From contig NZ_FNRG01000015.1 of assembly GCF_900107835.1 (NCBI RefSeq), positions 33,202 to 97,201 on the forward strand: a DNA stretch of 64,000 bases. Direction: 5' to 3'. Source of the DNA: Oribacterium sp. KHPX15 (lineage in GTDB: Bacteria; Bacillota; Clostridia; Lachnospirales; Lachnospiraceae). Below the pieces are notes generated by a model. It ran no database searches. It worked only from the letters and a program-made list of their open reading frames with translations, and had not been told where the DNA came from. This document shows positions 43,934 to 52,558 of the stretch, one piece after another. The stretch's first letter is position 1, and each line of letters opens with the position of its first letter. A program made the translations under genes and the position numbers.

Positions 43934-44959
43934 ATGAGATTCAGTAAATTTTCAGCGAAGATTCTTTTGACACTTTTAGTCACAGAATCAATGACTGTTC
44001 AGGCATTTGCGGGAGTAAAAGCCAGGGGAGTCGATTATATCAATAACCCGTCCGGTATTTCTGAGTCTGTAAGTACACAGGGGATTGAAAATATGCCACA
44101 GTCTGTACAAGGGGAGTCTGAAACCGGTGATTCCGCATCCTCAGCTGAGTCTGGCACCGGTTTAGTAACTATTGTAGACGGAATCCGTGTACCGAAATAT
44201 GTTAAGCCGGATGCAGATATACAGTCGGATCTTTCACAGCTTTCCGGCGGAGGAGCAAATATGGACTGGGGAAACTATTACCCGGTTGCAAACTCAGCGC
44301 CTGTGGGAAATGCTGATGAAAGCTGGCTCAGAGCTTTTGACACATATTCCAAGGAGATGACTGCTGAAAAGGTATGCTATCTGACCTTTGACCTTGGATA
44401 TGAGAACGGGCACACCGTGTCTATAATGAACACACTTAAGAAGCATAATGCTCCTGCCACCTTCTTCGTCACCGGAGCCTGCACCAGGTCAGATCCCGGA
44501 ATAGTACTCAGCATTGCCCAAAACGGCTTCACAGTGGGAAATCACACTCTCAGTCATAAAAACATGTCAACTGTCACAACAAAAGAGCTGTTCTATACAG
44601 AGGTAAATACTGTAGAGGAACAGTACGAAACACTGACAGGACATCCCATGAACCGTTATTATCGCCCACCTGAGGGAAAGTTTTCCGAGGCTCAGCTGAT
44701 GCTTGCCCGTGCCATGGGTTACAAGACCATGCTTTGGTCAGTTGCATACAAGGACTATGATGATAAGGCACAGCCAAGCCGCAGCAGTGCCCTGGCAACC
44801 CTTAACAAGCGTATCCATCCCGGCGCAATTGTACTTCTGCATGCTACTTCCTCCACCAATGATGCAATCCTGGACGAGCTTCTCACCGGATGGGAAAGTG
44901 CCGGTTATACTTTCAAGTCATTGGATGATCTTCCGGAAAATGAATACTTGGGACAATAA
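43934..44959 (+). CDS. pdaA: PdaA-type polysaccharide deacetylase
   Basis: The 341-residue secreted protein has a signal peptide (~1-27), a linker, and a NodB-fold deacetylase domain (~145-335). Its first motif reads TFDLGYENG where most NodB enzymes have TFDDG; PdaA enzymes have TFDNGYENG, so this subgroup is the best match. The other motifs are GNHTLSH, RYYRPPEGKFS, LWSVAYKDYD and PGAIVLLHA. PdaA removes acetyl groups from muramic acid to allow delta-lactam formation in spore cortex, so a sporulation or wall role is inferred. GGAGG precedes the ATG. It is followed by a strong terminator. Confidence 0.85.
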   Translation: MRFSKFSAKILLTLLVTESMTVQAFAGVKARGVDYINNPSGISESVSTQGIENMPQSVQGESETGDSASSAESGTGLVTIVDGIRVPKYVKPDADIQSDLSQLSGGGANMDWGNYYPVANSAPVGNADESWLRAFDTYSKEMTAEKVCYLTFDLGYENGHTVSIMNTLKKHNAPATFFVTGACTRSDPGIVLSIAQNGFTVGNHTLSHKNMSTVTTKELFYTEVNTVEEQYETLTGHPMNRYYRPPEGKFSEAQLMLARAMGYKTMLWSVAYKDYDDKAQPSRSSALATLNKRIHPGAIVLLHATSSTNDAILDELLTGWESAGYTFKSLDDLPENEYLGQ

Positions 44960-44967
44960 GATGAAAG

Positions 44968-45007
44968 AACCGACAGATGCAAGTGTGACGCATCTGTCGG
45001 TTTTTTT
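44968..45007 (+). terminator. Intrinsic terminator after pdaA
   Basis: An 11-bp perfect stem (CCGACAGATGC / GCATCTGTCGG) with seven T after it. Confidence 0.92.
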
Positions 45008-45097
45008 GTTCTGTCACGATTTTTTAATCGTCATGCGGCTTTATGAAGCAGTTCAAGCGAAACTTTAACGATTATCAGTCCATCAATTATAAGAGAT

Positions 45098-46189
45098 TTA
45101 CAGCTGAGGTGTTGTCTCGTGCAGGTAACGTATAAATGTGTTTACTTCATGCTGAGTGCGGAGTCTTGCGACATATCGGGTGATCCCTGTGCCATATTCA
45201 TCTGTTTCCTTTCGGCGTATCATGAGAACGTCATGGAATTTGTCAGCAATGCGGCTTTCAGGATGAACATAGGACGGGCCTTCCTTACGGCTTGCATATA
45301 CACAGAAGCAGTCTTCATCATTTTCGGAAGTATGATGTCCAAGCTCCGATGAAGTCTGAAGACGACCGTCCAGGTAGCGCTTGTCTGTTGTGATCATATC
45401 TGCCCAGATTTTGTATACATCCACAGAATGAGCGTAGTTCATCATGTCGGGAGCATCACCACCTGCAGGACAGATGGAAGCATTAACGGCAACATAATCA
45501 CCGGCTTTGCCAAGCTGACCGTGATCCTTTGTAAGATGCAGAAACTCGACACGCATAAAGCGGGAACCGGTTCCGATTGCCTTCAAAGCTCTACGGCCAA
45601 GGAGGCGAAGCTTTGCAGGCATATTAGGGCAGGTGTAGTAGATTTCTCCGGTATCGATCAATACATCCGGATTCTTTGCGGGAGCCCATACAGTCATGGA
45701 TTCAAACAGAGGGTTACAATGACTGTCTGCAATGGCATCATAGGAGCAAAGTTCGGCCTCTACAGGCGCTGCCGTAGCACCAAAAGCATCAAGGTCTCTT
45801 GTGAAAACCGGGATATCGGTTCTCCGGAAACGGTCCAGCAGCCGGATAGAATCTTTCACACCTTCAAGATCTTCAGTTTTCAGACCGGTTTTAATGTTGA
45901 AATCAGTACGAAGAGAGGCATCCTGGCTGAGCCAGTATTCATTCATGGACTCAAGGTAGTCAATTCTTCCGTATTTGTAAGTAAAGAATGCAACTGCCCT
46001 GTAAACCTGATCGTAGTCGGAAAGATCCGAAACCTTGTAGTATTCTGTCAGACTGTCCTGAAGATCCTGATCCAGTTCAACAAAAGAAGCATCGCCGATT
46101 CCTAAAACATTAACACCATTTTCTCTGAGTCTTTTACAGAAATGCCGGTAGTTATGAGGATAATTTGGAGATATAAAAACGAAATTCAT
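45098..46189 (-). CDS. ATP-grasp-like protein
   Basis: The 363-residue cytosolic protein resembles carbamoyl-phosphate-synthase-type ATP-grasp proteins: an N-terminal nucleotide-fold start (MNFVFISPNYPHNYRHFCKRLRENGVNVLGIG), a middle region with lid-like and Mg-binding segments, and a C-terminal part (~190-300). The classical Mg-ligand Glu-x-Asn motif is only partly recognisable (VNASICPAGGDAPDMM). The start at 46189 has AGGAGG upstream; the frame stays open further. It is divergent from an esterase-fold gene, and I recall the two types side by side in other genomes, so they may share a ligand. Function unknown. Confidence 0.65.
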   Translation of the reverse strand: MNFVFISPNYPHNYRHFCKRLRENGVNVLGIGDASFVELDQDLQDSLTEYYKVSDLSDYDQVYRAVAFFTYKYGRIDYLESMNEYWLSQDASLRTDFNIKTGLKTEDLEGVKDSIRLLDRFRRTDIPVFTRDLDAFGATAAPVEAELCSYDAIADSHCNPLFESMTVWAPAKNPDVLIDTGEIYYTCPNMPAKLRLLGRRALKAIGTGSRFMRVEFLHLTKDHGQLGKAGDYVAVNASICPAGGDAPDMMNYAHSVDVYKIWADMITTDKRYLDGRLQTSSELGHHTSENDEDCFCVYASRKEGPSYVHPESRIADKFHDVLMIRRKETDEYGTGITRYVARLRTQHEVNTFIRYLHETTPQL

Positions 46190-46333
46190 TATAGAAGCCT
46201 CCTGAATTGTATTATTGAGGTGAGGGACATAAGATTGCTTAGTATCAGATGCATGTCCAAAATACATTATAACCATTTTCGGACTAAATTAATATAAAAT
46301 TTCGTAATAAAATTGCGCTAAAATGTCATATCA

Positions 46334-46342
46334 TGGTATACT
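46334..46342 (+). promoter_or_regulatory. Extended -10 promoter for the esterase-fold gene
   Basis: TGGTATACT is an extended -10 with TTGCGC 18 nt upstream. The ATG is 55 nt downstream with GGGAGAG between. Confidence 0.5.
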
Positions 46343-46396
46343 TTTCCTATCTGTTTGACAATGTTCGTGAATTGAAAAAATAGGGAGAGACTGATT

Positions 46397-47155
46397 ATGA
46401 AACAGGAGCTTTATACATGGCACAGTAAGCAGTTGGATAAAGATATGTCGCTCTTCGTGTATGGTGAGAAGGGCATTCCTCTTTTGGCTTTTCCGAGTGA
46501 GAATGGTTCGGCCAATGATTGGGAAGAGCACGGAATGGTTGAAGCAATTCAGGAATATATCGAGAAAGGCCGTGTCCAGCTATTTACGGTTAATACTGTG
46601 GATTCGGAAAGCTGGTTTTGTGAGAACGGTATAAATCCTTGGAGAACGTCCAGACAGGAAGCCTATTATAATTGCATAATAGAGGAAGTGCTGCCTTATA
46701 TTCATAAGAAGAATAAGTCAAAGACCATGCCTATAGTGGCCGGAGTTGGTATGGGAGCAAATCATGCTGCCATCATTTTCCTGAGGAGACCGGATCTTTT
46801 CCAGTCTCTCATGGCGCTTTCGGGAATTTATGATGTCAGGTATTTCTTTGATGATTATATGGACAGCAATCTTTATGACAATGCGCCTGAACGTTTCCTT
46901 GAGAATATGCCGCCGGATCACGCGTACATAGAGCTCTACAATAAGAGAAAGATGATTTTCTGTGTAGGACAGGGATATCAGGAGTTTGACGGTGTTAAGA
47001 CACTGAAAAGTCTTGAAAGAATTTTTATTACCAAAAGTATCGACGCCTGGTGCGATTATTGGGGATATGATGTAAGTCATGACTGGTACTGGTGGAAAGA
47101 GCAGATTCAGTACTTCCTCCCGGAACTCCTGGGTGACAACGATAATTTAGATTGA
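46397..47155 (+). CDS. Esterase-fold protein with no nucleophile serine
   Basis: The 252-residue protein has the fold of the putative esterase family (PF00756-like), with the conserved ALSGIYD and the closing WGYDVSHDWYWW segment. At the position of the nucleophile elbow it reads AGVGMGANHA, with Gly118 where the catalytic Ser of GxSxG should be. It therefore cannot work as a normal serine esterase unless another residue takes over. It is divergent from the ATP-grasp-like gene. A regulatory or binding function is possible. Ribosome site GGGAGAG. Confidence 0.7.
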   Translation: MKQELYTWHSKQLDKDMSLFVYGEKGIPLLAFPSENGSANDWEEHGMVEAIQEYIEKGRVQLFTVNTVDSESWFCENGINPWRTSRQEAYYNCIIEEVLPYIHKKNKSKTMPIVAGVGMGANHAAIIFLRRPDLFQSLMALSGIYDVRYFFDDYMDSNLYDNAPERFLENMPPDHAYIELYNKRKMIFCVGQGYQEFDGVKTLKSLERIFITKSIDAWCDYWGYDVSHDWYWWKEQIQYFLPELLGDNDNLD

Positions 47156-47190
47156 TATCCTGTTTTTGACAGTACAAGTAACTATCAGGT

Positions 47191-47234
47191 CTTGGGATTG
47201 GCTCTGTGAGCCGGTTCCAAGGCTTTTTTATTTT
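47191..47234 (+). terminator. Intrinsic terminator after the esterase-fold gene
   Basis: Outer CTTGG/CCAAG and inner GGCTC/GAGCC pairings with TGT loop, followed by GGCTTTTTTATTTT. Confidence 0.8.
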
Positions 47235-47384
47235 ATGTCTTGACCAGGGACTTCCAGACATTTTTTGGGGTCTGCTTTCCTTTCCTGGTCAGTTCACAAA
47301 TTATACACAGTTTTCTCTATATTCTTTCAGTTTTCTTTCAGCTTTGTCTTGTATGATACAGCCATCCTGAGAGGAGGAAATGAC

Positions 47385-48206
47385 ATGGCAGGACAGATTT
47401 TTGAGAGAATTGAAAAGAAGTTTATGCTTACAAAGGAGCAGCTTGAGAAGTTAAAGCCGATACTTGATAAGTATATGTCTCCCGATAAATTCACTGATTA
47501 CACCATTTGCAACATATATTTTGATACAGATAATTTTCAGCTTATAAGAACATCTTTGGAGAAGCCAAAGTACAAGGAAAAGCTGAGACTCAGATCCTAC
47601 GGAGTTCCAACCGAGGATCAGGAGGTTTTCCTTGAACTTAAAAAGAAGTATGCAGGTATAGTTTACAAGCGTCGGGTGGCAATGAAGATGAGTGAGGCAA
47701 GAAAATATCTCTACGAAGATAAAACACCGGAAATAGAGATGAACTTCGCAAACAAACAGATTTTAAAAGAAATCGACTATGCGAAAAAGCTTTACGGATT
47801 AAAACCCAAGGCATTTATAGGTTATGACAGAGTGGCACTTCACGGAAATGAGAACAGCGACCTGAGAGTCACCTTCGATAATGCCATAAGGGCGAGAGAG
47901 AATGACCTGGAGCTCACACACGGTGACATGGGAGAGCACCTGCTTCCTGAAGGAAAGACACTTATGGAAGTGAAGATTCCGGGTGCCATGCCTATGTGGA
48001 TGGCAGAGGCATTTGCAGAGCTTGACATTAACATGATGTCTTTTTCAAAATACGGAACTTACTACCAGCAGCATTTTGCCGAACGTACAGGCCGGGAGGC
48101 AAAAATCATGGCGCTTAAGCAGTACAATGCAATCGAGCTTCGTAATAGTGGTGAGGCAGAGGCATTGGACCGTGTCGGAATGGCAGGCCGCAGAGCCATG
48201 GCGTGA
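47385..48206 (+). CDS. VTC-domain polyphosphate polymerase
   Basis: The 273-residue protein is a VTC/CYTH-like domain enzyme, related to the catalytic part of yeast Vtc4, which makes polyphosphate from ATP inside a positively charged tunnel. Supporting motifs: RIEKKFML at the start, NIYFDTDNFQLIRTSLEKP, KEKLRLRSYG, FLELKKKYAGIVYKRR, and LMEVKIPGAMP near the end. ATG 47385 is preceded by GAGGAGG. It leads a cluster of envelope genes in the order VTC, DUF4956, Cthe_2159-type lipoprotein, a set that I recall as recurring in Clostridia, often with CotH. The cluster's physiological role is not established. Confidence 0.88.
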   Translation: MAGQIFERIEKKFMLTKEQLEKLKPILDKYMSPDKFTDYTICNIYFDTDNFQLIRTSLEKPKYKEKLRLRSYGVPTEDQEVFLELKKKYAGIVYKRRVAMKMSEARKYLYEDKTPEIEMNFANKQILKEIDYAKKLYGLKPKAFIGYDRVALHGNENSDLRVTFDNAIRARENDLELTHGDMGEHLLPEGKTLMEVKIPGAMPMWMAEAFAELDINMMSFSKYGTYYQQHFAERTGREAKIMALKQYNAIELRNSGEAEALDRVGMAGRRAMA

Positions 48207-48360
48207 ATATGATCGGAATAATCGGATTATTTTATACGTGCTTGAAGATTTAATGAGAATATATCATACCGGAATATTTTTCGGATATTACAGATAAAAA
48301 CAGTATCATCAGATGATAAAGGTTTGAAAAACTGTTCAGTATGGATTTTGGAGGTATAAA

Positions 48361-49029
48361 ATGTTAGATACAATAATAAACGGAAACAATATCACATCAG
48401 AAGGCTTTATCGTATGCCTTATGGCATCACTGGTTTTGGGAGCGGTCATCGCAGCCTTCCACAGCTTCAGGAACAGATACAGTAAGAATTTCCTTATCAC
48501 ACTGGTTCTTCTTCCGGCCATCATTCAGTCGGTTATCATGCTGGTGAATGGTAATGTCGGTACCGGAGTAGCTGTAATGGGAGCCTTTTCTCTCGTGAGA
48601 TTCAGATCGCTTCCGGGAAACAGCCGTGAGATCGCATCTATCTTTTTGGCTATGGCTGTGGGACTTGCAACAGGTATGGGTTATGTCATGCTGGCAGCAG
48701 TATTTACTGTAGTCATTGGCATAGTAACCATGGCGCTTGTGGCAGCTCCTATAGGAGAGACTAAGGAGCTTGAAAGAGAGCTAAAGGTTGTAATCCCTGA
48801 GAATCTTGATTATGCAGGTATATTTGATGATGTTTTTTCCACTTATGCGGAAGGCACAAAGCTCATTAAGGTTAAGACTGTGAATATGGGTTCACTCTAT
48901 GAGCTGATCTACCAGTTAACACTTAAGAATGCAAGTCAGGAAAAGCAGATGATAGATGACCTCAGGGCAAGAAACGGAAACCTTGAGATAGTTTGCGGAA
49001 GAATTCCGGAAAAGACAGAATCACTATAA
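48361..49029 (+). CDS. DUF4956 membrane protein
   Basis: The 222-residue protein has about four membrane helices (~17-37, 47-67, 70-90, 100-135) with the conserved FSLVRFRSLPGNSREIASIFLAMAVG block of DUF4956, then a cytosolic C-terminal domain. The family is almost always next to a VTC polymerase gene, as here, so the two are probably functional partners, for example membrane docking or export of the polymer. The mechanism is not known. GGAGG precedes the ATG. Confidence 0.85.
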   Translation: MLDTIINGNNITSEGFIVCLMASLVLGAVIAAFHSFRNRYSKNFLITLVLLPAIIQSVIMLVNGNVGTGVAVMGAFSLVRFRSLPGNSREIASIFLAMAVGLATGMGYVMLAAVFTVVIGIVTMALVAAPIGETKELERELKVVIPENLDYAGIFDDVFSTYAEGTKLIKVKTVNMGSLYELIYQLTLKNASQEKQMIDDLRARNGNLEIVCGRIPEKTESL

Positions 49030-49030
49030 A

Positions 49031-49100
49031 ATATATGAAATCTCAGTATTCGGTCGGAAATTCAGGTTGAATACAGAATATCAGTTATTAATAATCGGAA
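49031..49100 (+). repeat. Possible fourth relic of the 62-nt element
   Basis: The segment ATCTCAGT...ATTCAGGTTGAA...ATCAGTTA aligns with copy C only at ~65% with gaps. I list it as a weak relative; it may be coincidence. Confidence 0.3.
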
Positions 49101-49151
49101 AAACCAAGATGGAAAGGATGCCCGGTTTTTAGTATCAGGGCAAAGTGAAAA

Positions 49152-50936
49152 ATGAAAAAGCAGAATATTTCAGAAAAAATGTTTAGAAGAACCTTCAGAG
49201 GTGCCGCGTCAGTTCTGACACTGGCATGTGCGGCAGCTATGTTTGGTACCGGCTGCAGTAAGAAGCAGGCAGAGACAACAGCTGCTGTTGAGACAGAGGC
49301 TGCAAAAGCGGAAGATACAAAGGCAGAGACTGATAATGTATCAAAGGATGAGACTCTCATAACAGTGGAGTCAGGTGAGATCAAGGTTTCAGGGGCCAAT
49401 TCAAAGGCCGTAAGCATTAGCGGCACCACCGTGACCATAACAGATGCCGGAATCTACAGGTTAAGCGGTGAACTTCCGGAAGGTCAGATTTCGGTTGAGG
49501 CCGGAGACAAGGATGATGTGAGGCTTGTACTTGATAATTTCAGCATTACAAACAGCGAGACTGCGCCGATAAACGTTGTGACTTCCGGAAATTTCTTTAT
49601 TGAGCTTGCGGAAGGCAGTGAAAATACGGTTGAGGATAAGCGTGAGGCTGCCAAGGACAGTGGAAAGGACACATCTGATGCCCCCGATGCTGCCATTTAC
49701 AGTAAATCAGACCTTTACATAACCGGTAGTGGTTCACTTACCGTGCAGGGCGGATATTGTGATGGTATCCATGGCAAGGATGCACTGGTGATCTCAGATG
49801 ATGTGAAGCTTGATATCACTGCAGCAGAGCACGGAATCAATGGTAAGGACAGCCTGGAAATACAGGACGGAGGAATTAACATCACCTCCGGTGAGGACGG
49901 ACTTCATTCAAAGGGGGACGTTATCATAAGCGACGGAACTCTGGTGATCCATGCGGAGGATGACGGTATCCATGCGGAAACTGCTCTGATCATTGACGGC
50001 GGAACTGTGGATGTGGCTGATTCCTATGAAGGACTTGAGGGACTTTCCGTGACCATCAACGGCGGTACAGTCAGGGTCAAGGCTTCGGACGATGGTGTCA
50101 ATTCCGCCGGCGGATCTGATGAAACCGATGACATTTTCGCTGTTACCGAGGGTGCTGCTATCACCATCAATGGCGGTAATGTCTATGTTGCGGCAGCAGG
50201 TGACGGTCTTGATTCAAACGGAAACGTTGTTGTGACCGGCGGTGAGATTTACATAGATGGTCCGGAAATCGGTGCAAACGCTCCACTTGACTATAACGGA
50301 ACAGGAACCATCACAGGTGGAACCTTTGCTCTCACAGGCTCTTCAGGCATGTTCCAGAGCTTCAGTGAGGATTCAACACAGATTCAGCTTGTGGTTTACT
50401 ATACTGAAAAGCAGGAAGCGGGTACCAAAATCACTGTAACCGATTCTGACGGCAATGTAATCTATGAAAATGCTGAGTCAACCCAGGCATTTGAGGCATT
50501 CCTTCTTTCAAGTCCCGAACTTAAGCAGGGTGAGACTTACACAGTAAAGACCGGAGATCAGGAAGAAACCGTAACTGTAGATGGAAACATTGCCACCATC
50601 GGTGAGAGAACCGGCGGCATGATGGGCGGCTTCCCCGGACACGGCATGCGTGGTCAGCAGGGAAACGGTGAGCAGGGCGAAATGGGCACACCACCGGAAG
50701 GCATGCCTGAGATGAATGCTGCCGATGGCCAAAACGGTGCACCGGAAGGAATGACCGGCGGCTTTGGTCAAGGCGGCCCCGGTGGCCAGGGTGGCCCCGG
50801 AGGAAAGGGTGGTCCCGGTGGACAGGGCGGAAATCCACCTGCTGACATGGGCGGAACCCCTCCCGATATGAACGGTGCTTTCGGCCAGACCGGAGCCGGA
50901 GAGACTCTGCCTGAGACCAGCGCAGCAGCAGGATAA
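49152..50936 (+). CDS. Cthe_2159-type carbohydrate-binding lipoprotein
   Basis: The 594-residue protein has a lipoprotein signal with the lipid-attached Cys at ~35 (FGTGCSKK). The body (~70-440) consists of repeated beta-strand rungs with GxDGxHxx-type turns (DGIHGKD, DGLHSKG, DGIHAET, DGVNSAGG), typical of the Cthe_2159 beta-helix family that binds cellulose or acidic sugars. The C-terminal ~100 residues are Gly/Pro/Gln-rich with collagen-like GGPGGQG repeats. It follows VTC and DUF4956 and is likely displayed on the membrane surface. Its ligand is unknown. Confidence 0.88.
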   Translation: MKKQNISEKMFRRTFRGAASVLTLACAAAMFGTGCSKKQAETTAAVETEAAKAEDTKAETDNVSKDETLITVESGEIKVSGANSKAVSISGTTVTITDAGIYRLSGELPEGQISVEAGDKDDVRLVLDNFSITNSETAPINVVTSGNFFIELAEGSENTVEDKREAAKDSGKDTSDAPDAAIYSKSDLYITGSGSLTVQGGYCDGIHGKDALVISDDVKLDITAAEHGINGKDSLEIQDGGINITSGEDGLHSKGDVIISDGTLVIHAEDDGIHAETALIIDGGTVDVADSYEGLEGLSVTINGGTVRVKASDDGVNSAGGSDETDDIFAVTEGAAITINGGNVYVAAAGDGLDSNGNVVVTGGEIYIDGPEIGANAPLDYNGTGTITGGTFALTGSSGMFQSFSEDSTQIQLVVYYTEKQEAGTKITVTDSDGNVIYENAESTQAFEAFLLSSPELKQGETYTVKTGDQEETVTVDGNIATIGERTGGMMGGFPGHGMRGQQGNGEQGEMGTPPEGMPEMNAADGQNGAPEGMTGGFGQGGPGGQGGPGGKGGPGGQGGNPPADMGGTPPDMNGAFGQTGAGETLPETSAAAG

Positions 50937-51015
50937 TCAATATAATTTATAATTGGGCTTTGGTAATGTACATTTAAACAGATATGTCACTCTAACAGAA
51001 AAAATATACTGTTTG

Positions 51016-51064
51016 AAAAACACCTTCTTGTGTAACACTTGTATACACTGGGAGGTGTTTTTTG
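51016..51064 (+). terminator. Intrinsic terminator before the GT2-GtrA gene
   Basis: A 10-bp stem (AAAAACACCT / AGGTGTTTTT) encloses a structured loop and is followed by more T. It should end the VTC transcript. Confidence 0.75.
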
Positions 51065-51215
51065 TTGTTATTTTTTCGATTCTTCAGCATGGTTTAAGCT
51101 TCGCAAATTAAGATACAGCCATACAGGTCATGAGAAGAGATGGAAACTTATGATCTGGATTTTATTTCTACGAATATGTGAAACAGCGTTTGACCTTCTG
51201 AAAGGAGCAGTAATT

Positions 51216-52463
51216 ATGTATATAGAAACAGCACTTATAAAGATAGCGGTGATACCGGCATATGAGCCGGATGAAATGCTTATAGAAGTTGCATCTGAGG
51301 CAGCAGCTTCTGGCTTTGAAGTTGTAGTGGTGGATGACGGATCTGCGTCAGGAAACTCTGTTAAGAGCGGAATAGTTCCTGTAGAAAAATATGACAGAAT
51401 TTTCGGAGACGTCATGAGTTTTGCCCATGTGATACGTTACCCTGAAAACAGAGGAAAGGGGTATGCCATGAAGCAGGCTTTTGCCTACATCAAAGAAGAG
51501 TACAAATATGAAGACAACTATGCGGTAGTAGTCATCGACTCTGACGGACAGCACAAGATTGTTGACGCCACAAGACTGGTGGAGCATGCTGCTGTACACC
51601 CCGGAACTCTTGTACTGGGAAGCCGCAAGCAGGGACCGAGTTCACCGCTCAGAAGCCGTATAGGCAATGGAATAACCAGAAATGTGTTCAGACTTCTTTC
51701 GGGAGTCAGAATTTACGACACTCAGACAGGACTCAGGGCCTTTTCAAAAAAACTTATGGACCGGATGCTTTCTGTTCCGGGTGACCGCTATGAATACGAG
51801 ATGAATATGCTTATGAATCTTGCCCGTGAGCAGGTTCCCATGGAGGAGCTTACCATAGAGACTATCTATATCGATAACAATGCCGGCAGCCACTTTAATC
51901 CCCTTAAGGACTCAATCCGTATCTACAAGGAGCTTTTCAGGTTCAGCCTGTCTGGTTTCGTCGGTTTTCTCATAGATTTTGCTATTTTCGGATGCATCGT
52001 GGAACTTTTCGGAAAAACAGCCTATGTTATGCTTTGTGCCAATGTTTTCGCCCGTTTGATCAGTGCCACAGCGAATTACAGCATCAACCGGAATTTCGTT
52101 TTCGCAGGTACCGACAATGAATATATAGAGGCTGAAAAAAGGAACAAGGTTAGTGTGGCAAACTCAGCGGTAAAGTACATGCTTCTTGCAGTAACCATTC
52201 TTGCTTTGAATACAGCACTCCTTTGTGCAGTGACAAAATTTTTGCCTGTAAACCCCATGATCGCAAAAGTCTGTATAGAGATACTGATGTTCTTTGTGAA
52301 TTTCACACTCCAGAGACGATTTGTATTTGCAGCATCAGGAAAGGGCGTTGAAGAAAATAAAGTTTCTGCACAGCCTATGAGGGTTGAGGCAAAACAGACC
52401 GGAGAGGATAGAGAATCGGTAAAAGGAAGTCATAGCCCCTTTCAGGATTACGGGGTAGCGTGA
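51216..52463 (+). CDS. GT2-GtrA fusion: polyprenyl-phosphate glycosyltransferase with flippase-like domain
   Basis: The 415-residue protein fuses a DPM1-like family 2 glycosyltransferase (~8-225; VIPAYEPDE, VVVVDDGS, VVIDSDGQHK) to a GtrA-type domain with four membrane helices (~245-380; LSGFVGFLIDFAIFG). The first part would load a sugar on polyprenyl phosphate, the second would help flip the lipid-linked sugar. ATG 51216 has AAAGGAG upstream. The C-terminal ~40 residues are polar and unstructured. Its neighbours suggest that the sugar decorates surface glycan or a surface protein. Confidence 0.88.
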   Translation: MYIETALIKIAVIPAYEPDEMLIEVASEAAASGFEVVVVDDGSASGNSVKSGIVPVEKYDRIFGDVMSFAHVIRYPENRGKGYAMKQAFAYIKEEYKYEDNYAVVVIDSDGQHKIVDATRLVEHAAVHPGTLVLGSRKQGPSSPLRSRIGNGITRNVFRLLSGVRIYDTQTGLRAFSKKLMDRMLSVPGDRYEYEMNMLMNLAREQVPMEELTIETIYIDNNAGSHFNPLKDSIRIYKELFRFSLSGFVGFLIDFAIFGCIVELFGKTAYVMLCANVFARLISATANYSINRNFVFAGTDNEYIEAEKRNKVSVANSAVKYMLLAVTILALNTALLCAVTKFLPVNPMIAKVCIEILMFFVNFTLQRRFVFAASGKGVEENKVSAQPMRVEAKQTGEDRESVKGSHSPFQDYGVA

Positions 52464-52473
52464 AAATAATCAA

Positions 52474-52524
52474 GGCTGACCCGCTTGAAATGAAGCGAAA
52501 CCCTAATTGAAACGGGAACAGGTC
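52474..52524 (+). other. Structured leader upstream of the glycosidase-like gene
   Basis: Nested pairings are possible: GACC/GGTC, CCCG/CGGG and an inner CGCTT/AAGCG hairpin. I compared it by eye with c-di-GMP, preQ1, T-box and other riboswitch cores and none fits. It may be incidental. Confidence 0.3.
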
Positions 52525-52558
52525 ATCAAAAAATAAACAGAACGATAAGGAACATTAT

